Source: JACKAQ01 sp965227145
Lineage (GTDB): Bacteria > Calditrichota > Calditrichia > RBG-13-44-9 > J075
NCBI GenBank assembly: GCA_965227145.1
Contig: OZ245730.1
Span: 2,046,001 to 2,110,000 of the forward strand
DNA: 64,000 nt
Reading direction: 5' to 3'
The notes beneath the pieces were generated by a model. The model had not been told where the DNA came from. It did not search any database and saw only the letters and a program-made list of their open reading frames with translations. The translations under genes were made by a program, and so were the position numbers. Positions 34,700-43,086 of the stretch are shown here, piece by piece. Each line of letters starts with the position of its first letter. Position 1 is the stretch's first letter.

Positions 34700-35281
34700 A
34701 TGACTACCGGAATTATTCATCGCTATCATTTTGCGAATCGACAGCATTACAATCTGGTTCCGGCGGAATTTAAAGATCGTGTAATTGCCCAGTTGATCGA
34801 TGGAATTATTTTAGGCCTTTTTTGTGGATTGATATTTTTTATCTTTAGCAAAGGTGAAGTTTACAGTATTTGGGCAATGCCATTTGTGCCGGTTTACCTG
34901 TTGCAGGTTGCTGATGCACATGTGAATAGTTTTTCGGATTTTTGGTGGGGCGGCGCATATTTTACAATTGATTCGCCGTTTGGAAATACTGTATTTGTAA
35001 ACTACCCTTCACCGTTGTTGTGGGTCGGATATGCTTTGTATTACACCGTTTTTACAACCATTTACGGACAAACGCCGGGAAAAATGTTCAAAAAGCTGGT
35101 TGTGACAACCCAGCATGAACAGAAACCTGGATTTGCCCGGTCGTTTTGTCGGTGGATTGGTTATTTGATTTCAATATTTTCTTTGGGTTTTGGGTTTTTA
35201 ATTGCAGCCCGGGAGGGACAAGCTGCCTGGCACGATGCCATCTGCGTAACCCGGGTTTACCAGTTTGATGCTAATTCTTGA
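34700..35281 (+). CDS. RDD family membrane protein
   Basis: The 193-residue product has the RDD signature: FKDRVIAQLIDGIILGLF near the N-terminus (R and D pair), three hydrophobic segments, and YGQTPGKMFKKLVVTT before the third. It ends with the common WHDAICVTRVY. RDD proteins are small inner-membrane proteins, some implicated in Na+/H+ exchange, most uncharacterised. It is the first gene of an operon that runs on to the biotin carrier protein, with gaps below 30 bases. Confidence 0.88.
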   Translation: MTTGIIHRYHFANRQHYNLVPAEFKDRVIAQLIDGIILGLFCGLIFFIFSKGEVYSIWAMPFVPVYLLQVADAHVNSFSDFWWGGAYFTIDSPFGNTVFVNYPSPLLWVGYALYYTVFTTIYGQTPGKMFKKLVVTTQHEQKPGFARSFCRWIGYLISIFSLGFGFLIAAREGQAAWHDAICVTRVYQFDANS

Positions 35282-35292
35282 AAGGAGTGGCA

Positions 35293-35709
35293 ATGCTTGG
35301 CAAATTGCAGAAACGAAAATTGAGCGCTCTCACAAAAACAGCCGTGATGGTGCGTTTGATCGAAGCCCCGGAAACACTTCCCGAAGTATTCGACGGGTTA
35401 TCCGCACACCAAATGCAGGATTTGCGGAATTATTTGACGGACCAGATTATTTATCTCTCCGGAATGACATACGAACAACCGCTCACCAGAGAAGCGGTGA
35501 CCGCTCGCCTCGAGCCGATTCCCAATTATTATCACAAACAATATTGCCGCGAACCGCTGGAAGCATGTTATAATGAAACCTGCATGACTTCCAATCCCAG
35601 TTGTTTTTCCAAAAAAATGCGGTCGCAAATTGATGTGATGGTCGAGATGATCTTGCCCTATCTGCAGGAAAAAACAGACGAGCAGGCAGTGAGTAACGGT
35701 TCTTATTGA
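35293..35709 (+). CDS. Hypothetical protein with four-cysteine segment
   Basis: The 138-residue product starts at ATG 35293 with GGAG upstream. A helical N-terminal half is followed by YCREPLEACYNETCMTSNPS, continuing to one more Cys. That gives four cysteines within about 20 residues and could form a metal site or disulfides. No signal peptide is seen. I do not recognise a family. It overlaps or abuts both neighbours, so it belongs to the RDD/biotin carboxylase operon. Confidence 0.65.
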   Translation: MLGKLQKRKLSALTKTAVMVRLIEAPETLPEVFDGLSAHQMQDLRNYLTDQIIYLSGMTYEQPLTREAVTARLEPIPNYYHKQYCREPLEACYNETCMTSNPSCFSKKMRSQIDVMVEMILPYLQEKTDEQAVSNGSY

Positions 35710-35732
35710 ATACTTCCGGAGACGATCGATAT

Positions 35733-36122
35733 ATGAATTTCTTGAAACGAAACAGGGATACTGATCACGAAAAGCAGCGAAAAACCTACGCTTTACCGGA
35801 CAACCAGGAAGTTATTTTTAACACCAACAGTTTGGTTCCGGTGATATTGCAACATCTGCACACCAAAGAAGTGCTGCATTTGGGGTATATGGATCAATTG
35901 GCTTTGAGATCATCGTTGGAACGCAAGGTTGTCTATTTGTACCGGCGTTCAAAGGGAAGGTTGGAGGCTTTCGGTAGTCGAAATAAACTTGAATTTTCCA
36001 TCGAATCTGTTAAATTGGACAAAACGCATCGGTCACTGTTGATGCTGATTTTACCGAATCACAAAACCGAATCCGAAATTGCTGAACTGCACTCCTTTAC
36101 CCGGGATGTGCAAATCGGTTGA
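35733..36122 (+). CDS. HisI-like (phosphoribosyl-AMP cyclohydrolase fold) protein lacking catalytic cysteines
   Basis: The 129-residue protein reads like a HisI domain: EVLHLGYMDQLALRSSLERK matches the VLMLAYMNEEAL region, VVYLYRRSKGRLEAFGSRNK matches the SRSRGRLWxKGETSGN region, and IESVKLDKTHRSLLMLI matches the RLDCDxDALL strand. In true HisI the last two segments carry the metal-binding and catalytic Cys (DCD and CHTGxxSCF). Here the first Cys is Lys and the CHTG motif is absent. The enzyme reaction of histidine synthesis is therefore unlikely. ATG 35733 has GGAG upstream. It is embedded directly before biotin carboxylase. The family assignment is by eye and remote. Confidence 0.6.
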   Translation: MNFLKRNRDTDHEKQRKTYALPDNQEVIFNTNSLVPVILQHLHTKEVLHLGYMDQLALRSSLERKVVYLYRRSKGRLEAFGSRNKLEFSIESVKLDKTHRSLLMLILPNHKTESEIAELHSFTRDVQIG

Positions 36123-36150
36123 GCAATTTCCAACCGAAATGGGGGCAAAC

Positions 36151-37653
36151 ATGGCAAAAATACAAAAGGTGTTAATTGCCAACAGGGGTGAAATTGCCGT
36201 TCGCGTTATGCGAACGTGCCGCGAAATGGGTATTACTTCCGTTGCCGTATTTTCCGAAGCAGACCGGCGTGCACCGCATGTGCTTGCTGCCGACGAAGCG
36301 TATTGCATCGGTCCTGCGGTCGCATCCGAAAGCTATTTGAAAATGGACACCATCATCGATGTCGCGAAAATGGCCGGTGCCGACGCCATTCATCCCGGTT
36401 ACGGATTTTTGGCGGAAAACCGGGAATTTGCGAAACGCGTGATGGACAGCGGATTGATTTTTATCGGACCGTTGCCGGACACCATTCATTTGATGGGCAG
36501 CAAAACGGAATCGCGTAAACGGATGATGGACGCCGGCGTGCCGGTGGTTCCCGGTGCACGCGAATCCGTTGAAACCGTTGCTGAAGCCGAAAAATTGGTT
36601 GAGCAGCTCGGTGGATATCCGGTGCTGATCAAAGCAGCTGCCGGTGGTGGCGGAAAAGGAATGCGCACCGTACGCAAATCGGCAGAACTGGCGCGCGCGT
36701 TTGAAGCCGCCCGCGGCGAAGCGCTCAAAGCATTTGGCGACGATACCATTTACATCGAAAAATTTATTGAAAATCCCAAACACATCGAGTTTCAGATTAT
36801 TGCGGATAACCACGGCAACGCCGTGCATTTGTGGGAGCGCGATTGCTCCGTCCAGCGCCGTCACCAAAAAGTGATCGAAGAATGTCCTTCAATGGCGCTC
36901 ACGCCGGAGATCCGCGAAGCGATGGGCAATGTTGCCGTTCAGGCTGCCAAAGCCTGTAATTATCGCAACGCGGGAACTGTTGAATTTTTATTCGATAACG
37001 GTGAATTCTATTTTCTGGAAATGAACACCCGTTTGCAAGTGGAACATCCCGTTACGGAAATGGTGATGGGGCTCGATCTGGTCAAATTGCAAATCGAAGT
37101 AGCCGAAGGCAAACCGCTGCCATTTGTGCAGGAAGATTTGAAACCGCGCGGTTGGGCGTTCGAATGCCGGATTAATGCGGAGGACGTGTTCAACAATTTT
37201 GTGCCGACCACCGGGAAAATCACCCATCTCAAATTGCCGGAAGGCCCGGGTGTTCGGGTAGATAGCGGAATCGCCGCAAATTCAGAAATATCAAGATATT
37301 ACGACCCGATGGCCGGCAAGTTGATCGTTTGGGCGGAAGACCGCAACAGCGCAATAAAACGCATGAAACGTGCGCTGGAGGAATTTCAGATCGAAGGCAT
37401 CAAAACGACAATTCCGTTTTGTTTGCTGGTGCTCGATCACCCGAGTTTTATCGATGGCAGTTTCACAACCAAATTTGTGGATAATTATTGGGCGGAATTG
37501 CAATCAAAATCAGCAATCGACCCGGAAATTGCGGAAGTGATCGCAGTTGCGGTCGCCTACCATCGCGATGCCCAAAAAATGCCCCAAAACGGAGTGGCGC
37601 ACGCCAAACAGTTGCCGCCCGTTTCAACCTGGAAACTGCAAATGATCAAATGA
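36151..37653 (+). CDS. Biotin carboxylase subunit (acetyl/propionyl-CoA carboxylase type)
   Basis: This 500-residue ATP-grasp enzyme carboxylates biotin on the carrier protein using bicarbonate and ATP. The start KIQKVLIANRGEIAVRVMRT is diagnostic. The Gly-rich ATP loop KAAAGGGGKGMRTV, the catalytic EMNTRLQVEHPVTE and the RYYDPMAGKLIVWA region are intact. ATG 36151 with GGGG upstream is chosen over the upstream reading. It is 50 residues longer than typical AccC, as in propionyl- or methylcrotonyl-type subunits. The carrier protein follows 11 bases later. No carboxyltransferase gene is in the window, so the final acceptor (acetyl-CoA, propionyl-CoA or other) is unknown. Confidence 0.93.
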   Translation: MAKIQKVLIANRGEIAVRVMRTCREMGITSVAVFSEADRRAPHVLAADEAYCIGPAVASESYLKMDTIIDVAKMAGADAIHPGYGFLAENREFAKRVMDSGLIFIGPLPDTIHLMGSKTESRKRMMDAGVPVVPGARESVETVAEAEKLVEQLGGYPVLIKAAAGGGGKGMRTVRKSAELARAFEAARGEALKAFGDDTIYIEKFIENPKHIEFQIIADNHGNAVHLWERDCSVQRRHQKVIEECPSMALTPEIREAMGNVAVQAAKACNYRNAGTVEFLFDNGEFYFLEMNTRLQVEHPVTEMVMGLDLVKLQIEVAEGKPLPFVQEDLKPRGWAFECRINAEDVFNNFVPTTGKITHLKLPEGPGVRVDSGIAANSEISRYYDPMAGKLIVWAEDRNSAIKRMKRALEEFQIEGIKTTIPFCLLVLDHPSFIDGSFTTKFVDNYWAELQSKSAIDPEIAEVIAVAVAYHRDAQKMPQNGVAHAKQLPPVSTWKLQMIK

Positions 37654-37664
37654 GCGAGGCCAAA

Positions 37665-38171
37665 ATGATGAAATATTTCATAAAAAAAGAAGATGGTTTC
37701 CAGCCGGTGGAAGTTGCGGTGAACGATGATCATCTGAAAATCAGCAATGGAAAATCAACCCGAGATGTGCAAATTACCGCACTGGAAAATCATTATTATT
37801 CGATTGTCATCGATCACCGGTCATATCTTGTTCAGGCGAAGCCGGAAAAACAGGATTTTTTGCTAAACATCAGCCATCGCGAAGCGAAGGTGCGCGTGCT
37901 GGATCCCCGCCAAAAGCTGGAAGCGGAGATGTTTGGCGCAGCAGAACAGGACGAGCGTTCCGGCGATGTGAAAGCGCCGATGCCTGGCATGATTTTGCGC
38001 GTCGATGTTAAACCCGGCGACGAAGTGCAACCCGGACAGCCGCTATTGGTGATGGAAGCAATGAAAATGGAAAATGAACTCCGCGCACACGACAGCGGAA
38101 AAGTGGCAGAAATTTTGGTCAAACCACAGCAAGCTGTGGAGAAAAATGATTTATTGATCCGATTGGAATAG
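37665..38171 (+). CDS. Biotin carboxyl carrier protein-like subunit
   Basis: The 168-residue protein ends with a biotinyl-lipoyl domain: KAPMPGMILRVDVKPGDEVQPGQ, then EAMKMEN with the biotin-accepting Lys near residue 134. The N-terminal half is a beta-rich domain similar to the region that joins carboxylase subunits in propionyl-CoA-type enzymes. ATG 37665 is used, with GAGG 6 bases upstream; an ATG overlapping the biotin carboxylase stop (37650) is another option. A textbook terminator follows, closing the operon that began with the RDD gene. Confidence 0.9.
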   Translation: MMKYFIKKEDGFQPVEVAVNDDHLKISNGKSTRDVQITALENHYYSIVIDHRSYLVQAKPEKQDFLLNISHREAKVRVLDPRQKLEAEMFGAAEQDERSGDVKAPMPGMILRVDVKPGDEVQPGQPLLVMEAMKMENELRAHDSGKVAEILVKPQQAVEKNDLLIRLE

Positions 38172-38200
38172 CTGCTCAATTGAAATTGAATCCCACATGA

Positions 38201-38232
38201 GGCGTCCGGTTTTTGGACGCCTTTTTTATTTG
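38201..38232 (+). terminator. Intrinsic terminator closing the biotin carboxylase operon
   Basis: GGCGTCC pairs with GGACGCC over a 7-base loop, followed by TTTTTTATTT. The next gene must therefore have its own promoter between here and 38302. Confidence 0.85.
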
Positions 38233-38301
38233 CAAAAATCACGATTAACAACCGCAAAACAATGGTTTTTGAACACCCGAAAAGAGTGGTTATATTTGAC
38301 G

Positions 38302-39402
38302 ATGGAATCGAAAATGGGAAAAAAATTGCCCCAAAACAGCCAAAAAAACGGCGTCGCAAAACCGTTGTTGGTGATGGCGCATCGCGGCGAAGCACAAATG
38401 TTTATCAAAAATTGGCAAATGTCGCGGGTCGATTTTCCGTTTGCAGAGATGTTCGAACAAAACGATGCGCTCCTGCTGATTTGCGGTGAAGGCGTGCAAA
38501 ATGCCACTGCAAAAACCGCAGCCGTTTGCGGTGCCTTTCGCGAGCAAATTTGCGAAGTGTTAAATTTCGGGATTGCCGGTGCGCTGGATGAACGGCTGTC
38601 GATCGGCGATATTTATTCGATCCGAACGGCTTACAGCGAGCTTTCCGGGGAAGCCGTTTTCCAGACATTTACATCCGCCGATGCCGCCGCGGCAATCGAT
38701 TGCATCAGCGCCAGCCGCAGGGTTCGCGACGGTGAATTTGCCCGGAAATTATTACCATTCGCACCAATCGTTGATCGCGAGCTGTGGGGAGTTGCCTCAG
38801 TTTGCAAAATTTTTAGGCTGCCATTTCGCTCGTTCAAACTGATCAGCGATGTGCCTGCCAGGGAAAGCGAATGCGCCCCGATCGCGGAAAATGCACCGGT
38901 TTTCAGCGAAGAATTGTTCAACTTTGCCGAAAAAATAATGCCAATTTCGGAATCCGGTTTTGCAGAAAAAAGCGAATTTACCCTTCCCGAACAATTTCAT
39001 GTGACATTTTCGCAACGAAAACAAATTGAAAATATGATGCACGCGCTTCGTTTAAAGCACCGTATTGCAGAGAATAAAATTTTCGAAAAAGCCGGTGTTG
39101 CAAAAATTGCGTCAACCGAATTTCCGCCAAAACATCGAACCGCGCTATTGATTGAATCTTTGAACGACATGCTCAATCCGTTTAATGCGATGTTAAAACA
39201 GCGGCTGAATACGCTTTGCGAACCGTTGGAAAACGCCGGTGCCCGCATCAAATTTGCGCGTGATTTTGAAGATGACAGCATCGAGGTAACCGTAAAATTC
39301 GGACATCCGCGCCATTTGCATGTGTTCCGCACAGCGCTGGAATCTTTCGATTTTCCGGCTGTTCAGCGATTGCTCAATGGCGATTTTCCGGAGAAAGGCT
39401 AA
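38302..39402 (+). CDS. Nucleoside phosphorylase-like protein with C-terminal extension
   Basis: The 366-residue protein has a MTAN/purine-phosphorylase-like N-terminal domain of about 225 residues. Signs are a phosphate-loop-like start (KPLLVMAHRGEA), GEGVQNATAKTAAVCGAF, LNFGIAGALDERLSIGDIYS, the ELWGVASVCK helix with the sugar-contacting Glu, and FKLISDVPARE with the catalytic-type Asp. A further 120 residues form a helical region and an alpha/beta tail that I cannot assign. ATG 38302 is used because the upstream reading runs through a terminator. It precedes an SPL-like radical SAM gene by 167 bases. A nucleosidase acting on modified nucleosides is the natural guess, but unproven. Confidence 0.72.
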   Translation: MESKMGKKLPQNSQKNGVAKPLLVMAHRGEAQMFIKNWQMSRVDFPFAEMFEQNDALLLICGEGVQNATAKTAAVCGAFREQICEVLNFGIAGALDERLSIGDIYSIRTAYSELSGEAVFQTFTSADAAAAIDCISASRRVRDGEFARKLLPFAPIVDRELWGVASVCKIFRLPFRSFKLISDVPARESECAPIAENAPVFSEELFNFAEKIMPISESGFAEKSEFTLPEQFHVTFSQRKQIENMMHALRLKHRIAENKIFEKAGVAKIASTEFPPKHRTALLIESLNDMLNPFNAMLKQRLNTLCEPLENAGARIKFARDFEDDSIEVTVKFGHPRHLHVFRTALESFDFPAVQRLLNGDFPEKG

Positions 39403-39569
39403 ATTTCTGCTGGCTTTAATCAAATAATGCTGCGATGGCAATGTTGGAGAACTAAGCATTCGCAGTGGTGTTCTCAACGTGACGGGATTTTCATTGGCTT
39501 TCCTACGAATGCAGGAATCTCCGGTTGATCACACCAAATTGACAAAACGAAACAAAAAAAGCACATAAA

Positions 39570-40631
39570 ATGCGAATCGATAAAATTTTCATCGAACAAC
39601 AGATCCGACAGCATCCGCAAACGCAGCGGGTGATTGCGGCATTCCCAAAATCGTCAATTCACGAAATTGCGAAAGTTGAGGATGTTTTCGAACGTGCCCG
39701 GAAGCCCTATCTGCAAAAACGCGACGCGCTGAATGTGTTTATCGGGAAAAAAGAAGGGCAGTTGGTAAAGCCTGCACCAGAGGCATACGGTGTTTCCGGC
39801 GAACCGCATTATTATTTTGTCCACGCATACAACTGCATTTACGAATGCGAATATTGCTATTTGCAGGGCTATTTTCAATCACCGGATTTGGTGATGTTTG
39901 TGAATCACGATGAAATTATCTCAGAAATCCGCAAGGTTGCCCGCGCCCATTCCGCCAACGAAACGGTCTGGTTTCATGCGGGTGAATTCAGCGATTCACT
40001 GGCGCTCAGCCACATTACCCGTGAATGGGATCAGTATTGGAATGCTTTCGCAGAAATGCCCAATGCAAAATTGGAATTGCGCACGAAATCTGTAAATATT
40101 AAATCGATTATGAATTTACAACCCATTGAAAATATTGTGCTTACCTACTCAATGTCTCCCGATGAAGCATCGCGAAATTACGACCGTAAAACGCCATCGC
40201 TGACTGCGCGAATGAAGGCATTGACCGCGCTCGCTGAGCGGAAATTCCGGCTCGGGCTGCATCTCGATCCGATCGTTTACACCGAAAATTTTGCCCAAGA
40301 CTATCGCGAAATGATGATGGAAATCGCCAAAAATATCCCCGAAAATCTCATCGAATATATTTCTCTGGGCGTTGTGCGATTTTCGAAAGACAGCTATTTG
40401 GAATTTTCCCGCAACTATCCGGAATCCGATTTGCTGGCTGCAGAATTCGTAAAAGGAATGGATGGAAAAGTGCGTTACAATCGCCCGATGCGGCTGCATA
40501 TTTTACACACCGTTCGGCAAATTTGCCTCGACGCGGGCATCCAGCCACAAAAGGTTTATCTCTGTATGGAGGATGAACCAGCATCGTCCGCCGGCGCAAT
40601 CGCACATACTGAAATCAATCGGAATCTCTGA
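39570..40631 (+). CDS. Spore photoproduct lyase-like radical SAM protein
   Basis: This 353-residue protein has the SPL-type iron-sulfur motif Cys89-x3-Cys93-x2-Cys96 followed by Tyr (NCIYECEYCYLQGYF), as in SplB, which reverses thymine dimers by radical chemistry. The downstream regions TVWFHAGEFSDSLALSH, LELRTKSVNI and RLGLHLDPIVYTENF match the family's TIM-barrel layout. The organism shows no other sporulation genes here except the widespread SpmAB. In the family, non-spore bacteria carry related proteins of unknown role. A conserved late Cys in YLCMEDEP may act like the SPL hydrogen-donor Cys, which is speculative. Confidence 0.75.
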   Translation: MRIDKIFIEQQIRQHPQTQRVIAAFPKSSIHEIAKVEDVFERARKPYLQKRDALNVFIGKKEGQLVKPAPEAYGVSGEPHYYFVHAYNCIYECEYCYLQGYFQSPDLVMFVNHDEIISEIRKVARAHSANETVWFHAGEFSDSLALSHITREWDQYWNAFAEMPNAKLELRTKSVNIKSIMNLQPIENIVLTYSMSPDEASRNYDRKTPSLTARMKALTALAERKFRLGLHLDPIVYTENFAQDYREMMMEIAKNIPENLIEYISLGVVRFSKDSYLEFSRNYPESDLLAAEFVKGMDGKVRYNRPMRLHILHTVRQICLDAGIQPQKVYLCMEDEPASSAGAIAHTEINRNL

Positions 40632-40808
40632 CACACCTTCAAAAATTAATCGAATTCCATATAAAATTTCCTAACAAAATCATCGATTATTTCATTTTCA
40701 GTAAAGATCCCTGCGAAACAGGCGATGCTTTATCTCTTATGAAATAATAAAATCGAGAATTTTTTCGATAAAATTGATATCAACAAAATATTATAAATAA
40801 TTGTAAAT

Positions 40809-41708
40809 ATGCGACTTATCACCAGAGCCGATTTTGATGGACTCATTTGTGCCGTTTTGCTTTCCGCTGTGCAAAAAATCGATGCTATTTTTTTAACCCA
40901 CGCCAGTGACATTCACCGAAAAAAAATTGCAGTTAATGAAAGCGATATCATCGCAAATTTGCCATACGATGAGCGTTGCGGAATTTGGTTCGATCACCAC
41001 ACCAGCGAGCAGGAAGTTGCAAAAATGCAGCCCTTCACCGGCAAATTCGCGCCGGAATCCAGTTGTGCTCAGGTTATTTTTGACTTTTTCGCGGATAATC
41101 CCGGATTAAAACCGTTCCGGTCACTGGTGGAGATTGCCAATCAAATAGATTCGGCGCAACTTGCCCCGGAAGATGTTCACTCGCCAAAAGGGTGGCACCT
41201 CATTTCCGAAACGCTCCAGCCGTTTTACACGTACCCAAATTTGATGTCGCTGGAATCCTATTTCCGGCTGCTGGTCAGTTTGATCGCCAAAGAATCGCTG
41301 GCTGAAATTTTCGAAAAACCAGCGGTACGGGAACGCTTGCTTGTGTTGCAGTCGGAGCGCCGTTATTTTAAACAGATGCTGCTCGATTGCTCCGAACAAC
41401 ATGGAAATGTTGTTATTACTGACATTCGTGACGTTGAGCGTCCGTCATTTGGCAACCGGTTTCTGGTTTACAGCATTTTCCCGGAGCAAAATATTTCCAT
41501 CAATATGTTCAAACCGCAACGAAAAAATGTGGTTGTGCTGGCATGCGGCCACAGCATTTTCAAACGTGATTCGCAAACGCATATCGGCAATTTGCTCAAA
41601 AAATATGGCGGTGGCGGACATCGCGGTGCGGGAACTTGTGAAATTGCACCGGAAAAAGCGGGAAAAGTGGTCGCTGAGCTCATCGAAGTTATGAACGCAG
41701 ACGGTTAA
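40809..41708 (+). CDS. DHH superfamily phosphoesterase
   Basis: The 299-residue protein has a DHH domain followed by DHHA1. The metal-binding motifs RADFDGLICAVLL and the name-giving FDHHTSEQE are present, and the C-terminal GGGGHRGAG loop of DHHA1 binds substrate. Relatives are RecJ-like, NrnA-like or exopolyphosphatase-like enzymes acting on short oligonucleotides, cyclic dinucleotides or polyphosphate. I cannot choose between them. The gap 40632-40808 is AT-rich and holds no gene. Confidence 0.85.
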   Translation: MRLITRADFDGLICAVLLSAVQKIDAIFLTHASDIHRKKIAVNESDIIANLPYDERCGIWFDHHTSEQEVAKMQPFTGKFAPESSCAQVIFDFFADNPGLKPFRSLVEIANQIDSAQLAPEDVHSPKGWHLISETLQPFYTYPNLMSLESYFRLLVSLIAKESLAEIFEKPAVRERLLVLQSERRYFKQMLLDCSEQHGNVVITDIRDVERPSFGNRFLVYSIFPEQNISINMFKPQRKNVVVLACGHSIFKRDSQTHIGNLLKKYGGGGHRGAGTCEIAPEKAGKVVAELIEVMNADG

Positions 41709-41845
41709 TTTTTTCAAATTCCCTCTCCAAAAATTCCAAATCGGCAAATCAATTTTTTTATCCGTTAATAGTCTGGCTTTCGTGTTGAATTTATCCGGCG
41801 AAAACCGTATTTTGTCGCTCATAAATCTTCAAACGGAAGGCAGAA

Positions 41846-43084
41846 ATGGCACTTAATTACATCTGGATCGCCTTTTTTCTTATCTCATTTGTTGTCGGAC
41901 TTATCAAATTGATTTTTTTAGGCGATGTCGACGTGTTTCCAAATATGATCGCTTCGACATTCGATATGGCAAAAACCGGATTTGAACTGGCAATTTATTT
42001 AACGGGTGTGATGGCGCTGTGGCTCGGCATCATGAAAATTGGGGAAGAGGGCGGCGTGATTCGCATTCTTTCCCGGCTGATCGGCCCGTTTTTCGCGCGG
42101 TTATTTCCCGAAATTCCCCGTGATCATCCGGCAATTGGTTCGATGATCATGAATTTCGCGGCTAATATGCTCGGTTTGGACAACGCCGCAACGCCGCTCG
42201 GATTGAAAACCATGAAAGAAATGCACGAGCTAAACCCCGAAAAGGACACAGCATCCGACGCGCAAATTATGTTTTTGGTGCTGAATACCTCCGGGCTCTC
42301 GCTGATTCCGTTGACAATCCTGATCGACCGCTCGGTTGTCGGCGCGACAAATCCCACCGATGTGTTTATTCCGATTATGCTGGCAACGTTTTTCAGCACG
42401 CTCGTCGGGCTCGTTTCCGTCGCGCTGTATCAGCGCATCAACCTGATCGACCCGGTAATTTTATCCTATCTCGGTGGTGCAACCGCCGTAATTTTTGGGA
42501 TAATTTATTATTTCTCAACGATCAGTCAGGAAGAAATCGCCCAGATTTCCAACGTTGCCGCAAGTTTGCTGATGTATAGTATTATTTGCGGATTTATCGG
42601 GCTGGCGTTTTGGAGGAAAGTAAATGTGTACGAAGCGTTCATTGATGGTGCGAAAGAAGGTTTCAATATTGCGGTGCAAATTATTCCGTATTTGGTGGCA
42701 ATTTTGGTTGCCATCGGCGTTTTTCGCGCATCCGGCGCATTGGAATATGTGATTGGCGGCATTGGCAAAGTTGTTGGTTTATTTGATGTTAACAGCGATT
42801 TTGTGGAAGCACTGCCTACCGCACTTATGAAGCCTCTCAGCGGCAGTGCCGCCCGGGCGATGAATCTGGAAATTATGCAAACATTCGGACCGGACTCGTT
42901 TGTGGCGCGGCTTTCGAGCATTTTCCGTGGCGCAACCGAAACTACATTTTATATTTTAGCGGTTTATTTTGGCTCGGTGAACATCAAAAAAACTCGCTAC
43001 GCGGTGCCCGCCGGATTACTGGCGGATTTCGCCGGCGTTGTTGCGGGGCTGTTCATCGGTTATCTGTTTTTCTTTGGTAAATAA
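41846..43084 (+). CDS. SpmA/SpmB fusion, nucleoside recognition (Gate) domain membrane protein
   Basis: The 412-residue protein is a fusion of two homologous membrane units. The first has ALWLGIMKIGEEGGVIRIL and NFAANMLGLDNAATPLGLK, both signatures of SpmA. The second has GAKEGFNIAVQIIPYLVAIL and the PLSGSAARAMNLEI segment of SpmB. In Bacillus spmA and spmB are separate and needed for spore core dehydration; the fused form is known in non-sporulating lineages with unknown function. GGAAGG precedes the start. An AlkD-like gene follows after only 2 bases. Confidence 0.88.
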   Translation: MALNYIWIAFFLISFVVGLIKLIFLGDVDVFPNMIASTFDMAKTGFELAIYLTGVMALWLGIMKIGEEGGVIRILSRLIGPFFARLFPEIPRDHPAIGSMIMNFAANMLGLDNAATPLGLKTMKEMHELNPEKDTASDAQIMFLVLNTSGLSLIPLTILIDRSVVGATNPTDVFIPIMLATFFSTLVGLVSVALYQRINLIDPVILSYLGGATAVIFGIIYYFSTISQEEIAQISNVAASLLMYSIICGFIGLAFWRKVNVYEAFIDGAKEGFNIAVQIIPYLVAILVAIGVFRASGALEYVIGGIGKVVGLFDVNSDFVEALPTALMKPLSGSAARAMNLEIMQTFGPDSFVARLSSIFRGATETTFYILAVYFGSVNIKKTRYAVPAGLLADFAGVVAGLFIGYLFFFGK

Positions 43085-43086
43085 TT

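Noticed and set aside
38197..38301. N-terminal extension of the phosphorylase-like gene starting near 38197
   Set aside because: It runs through a strong terminator hairpin; the domain begins after ATG 38302.
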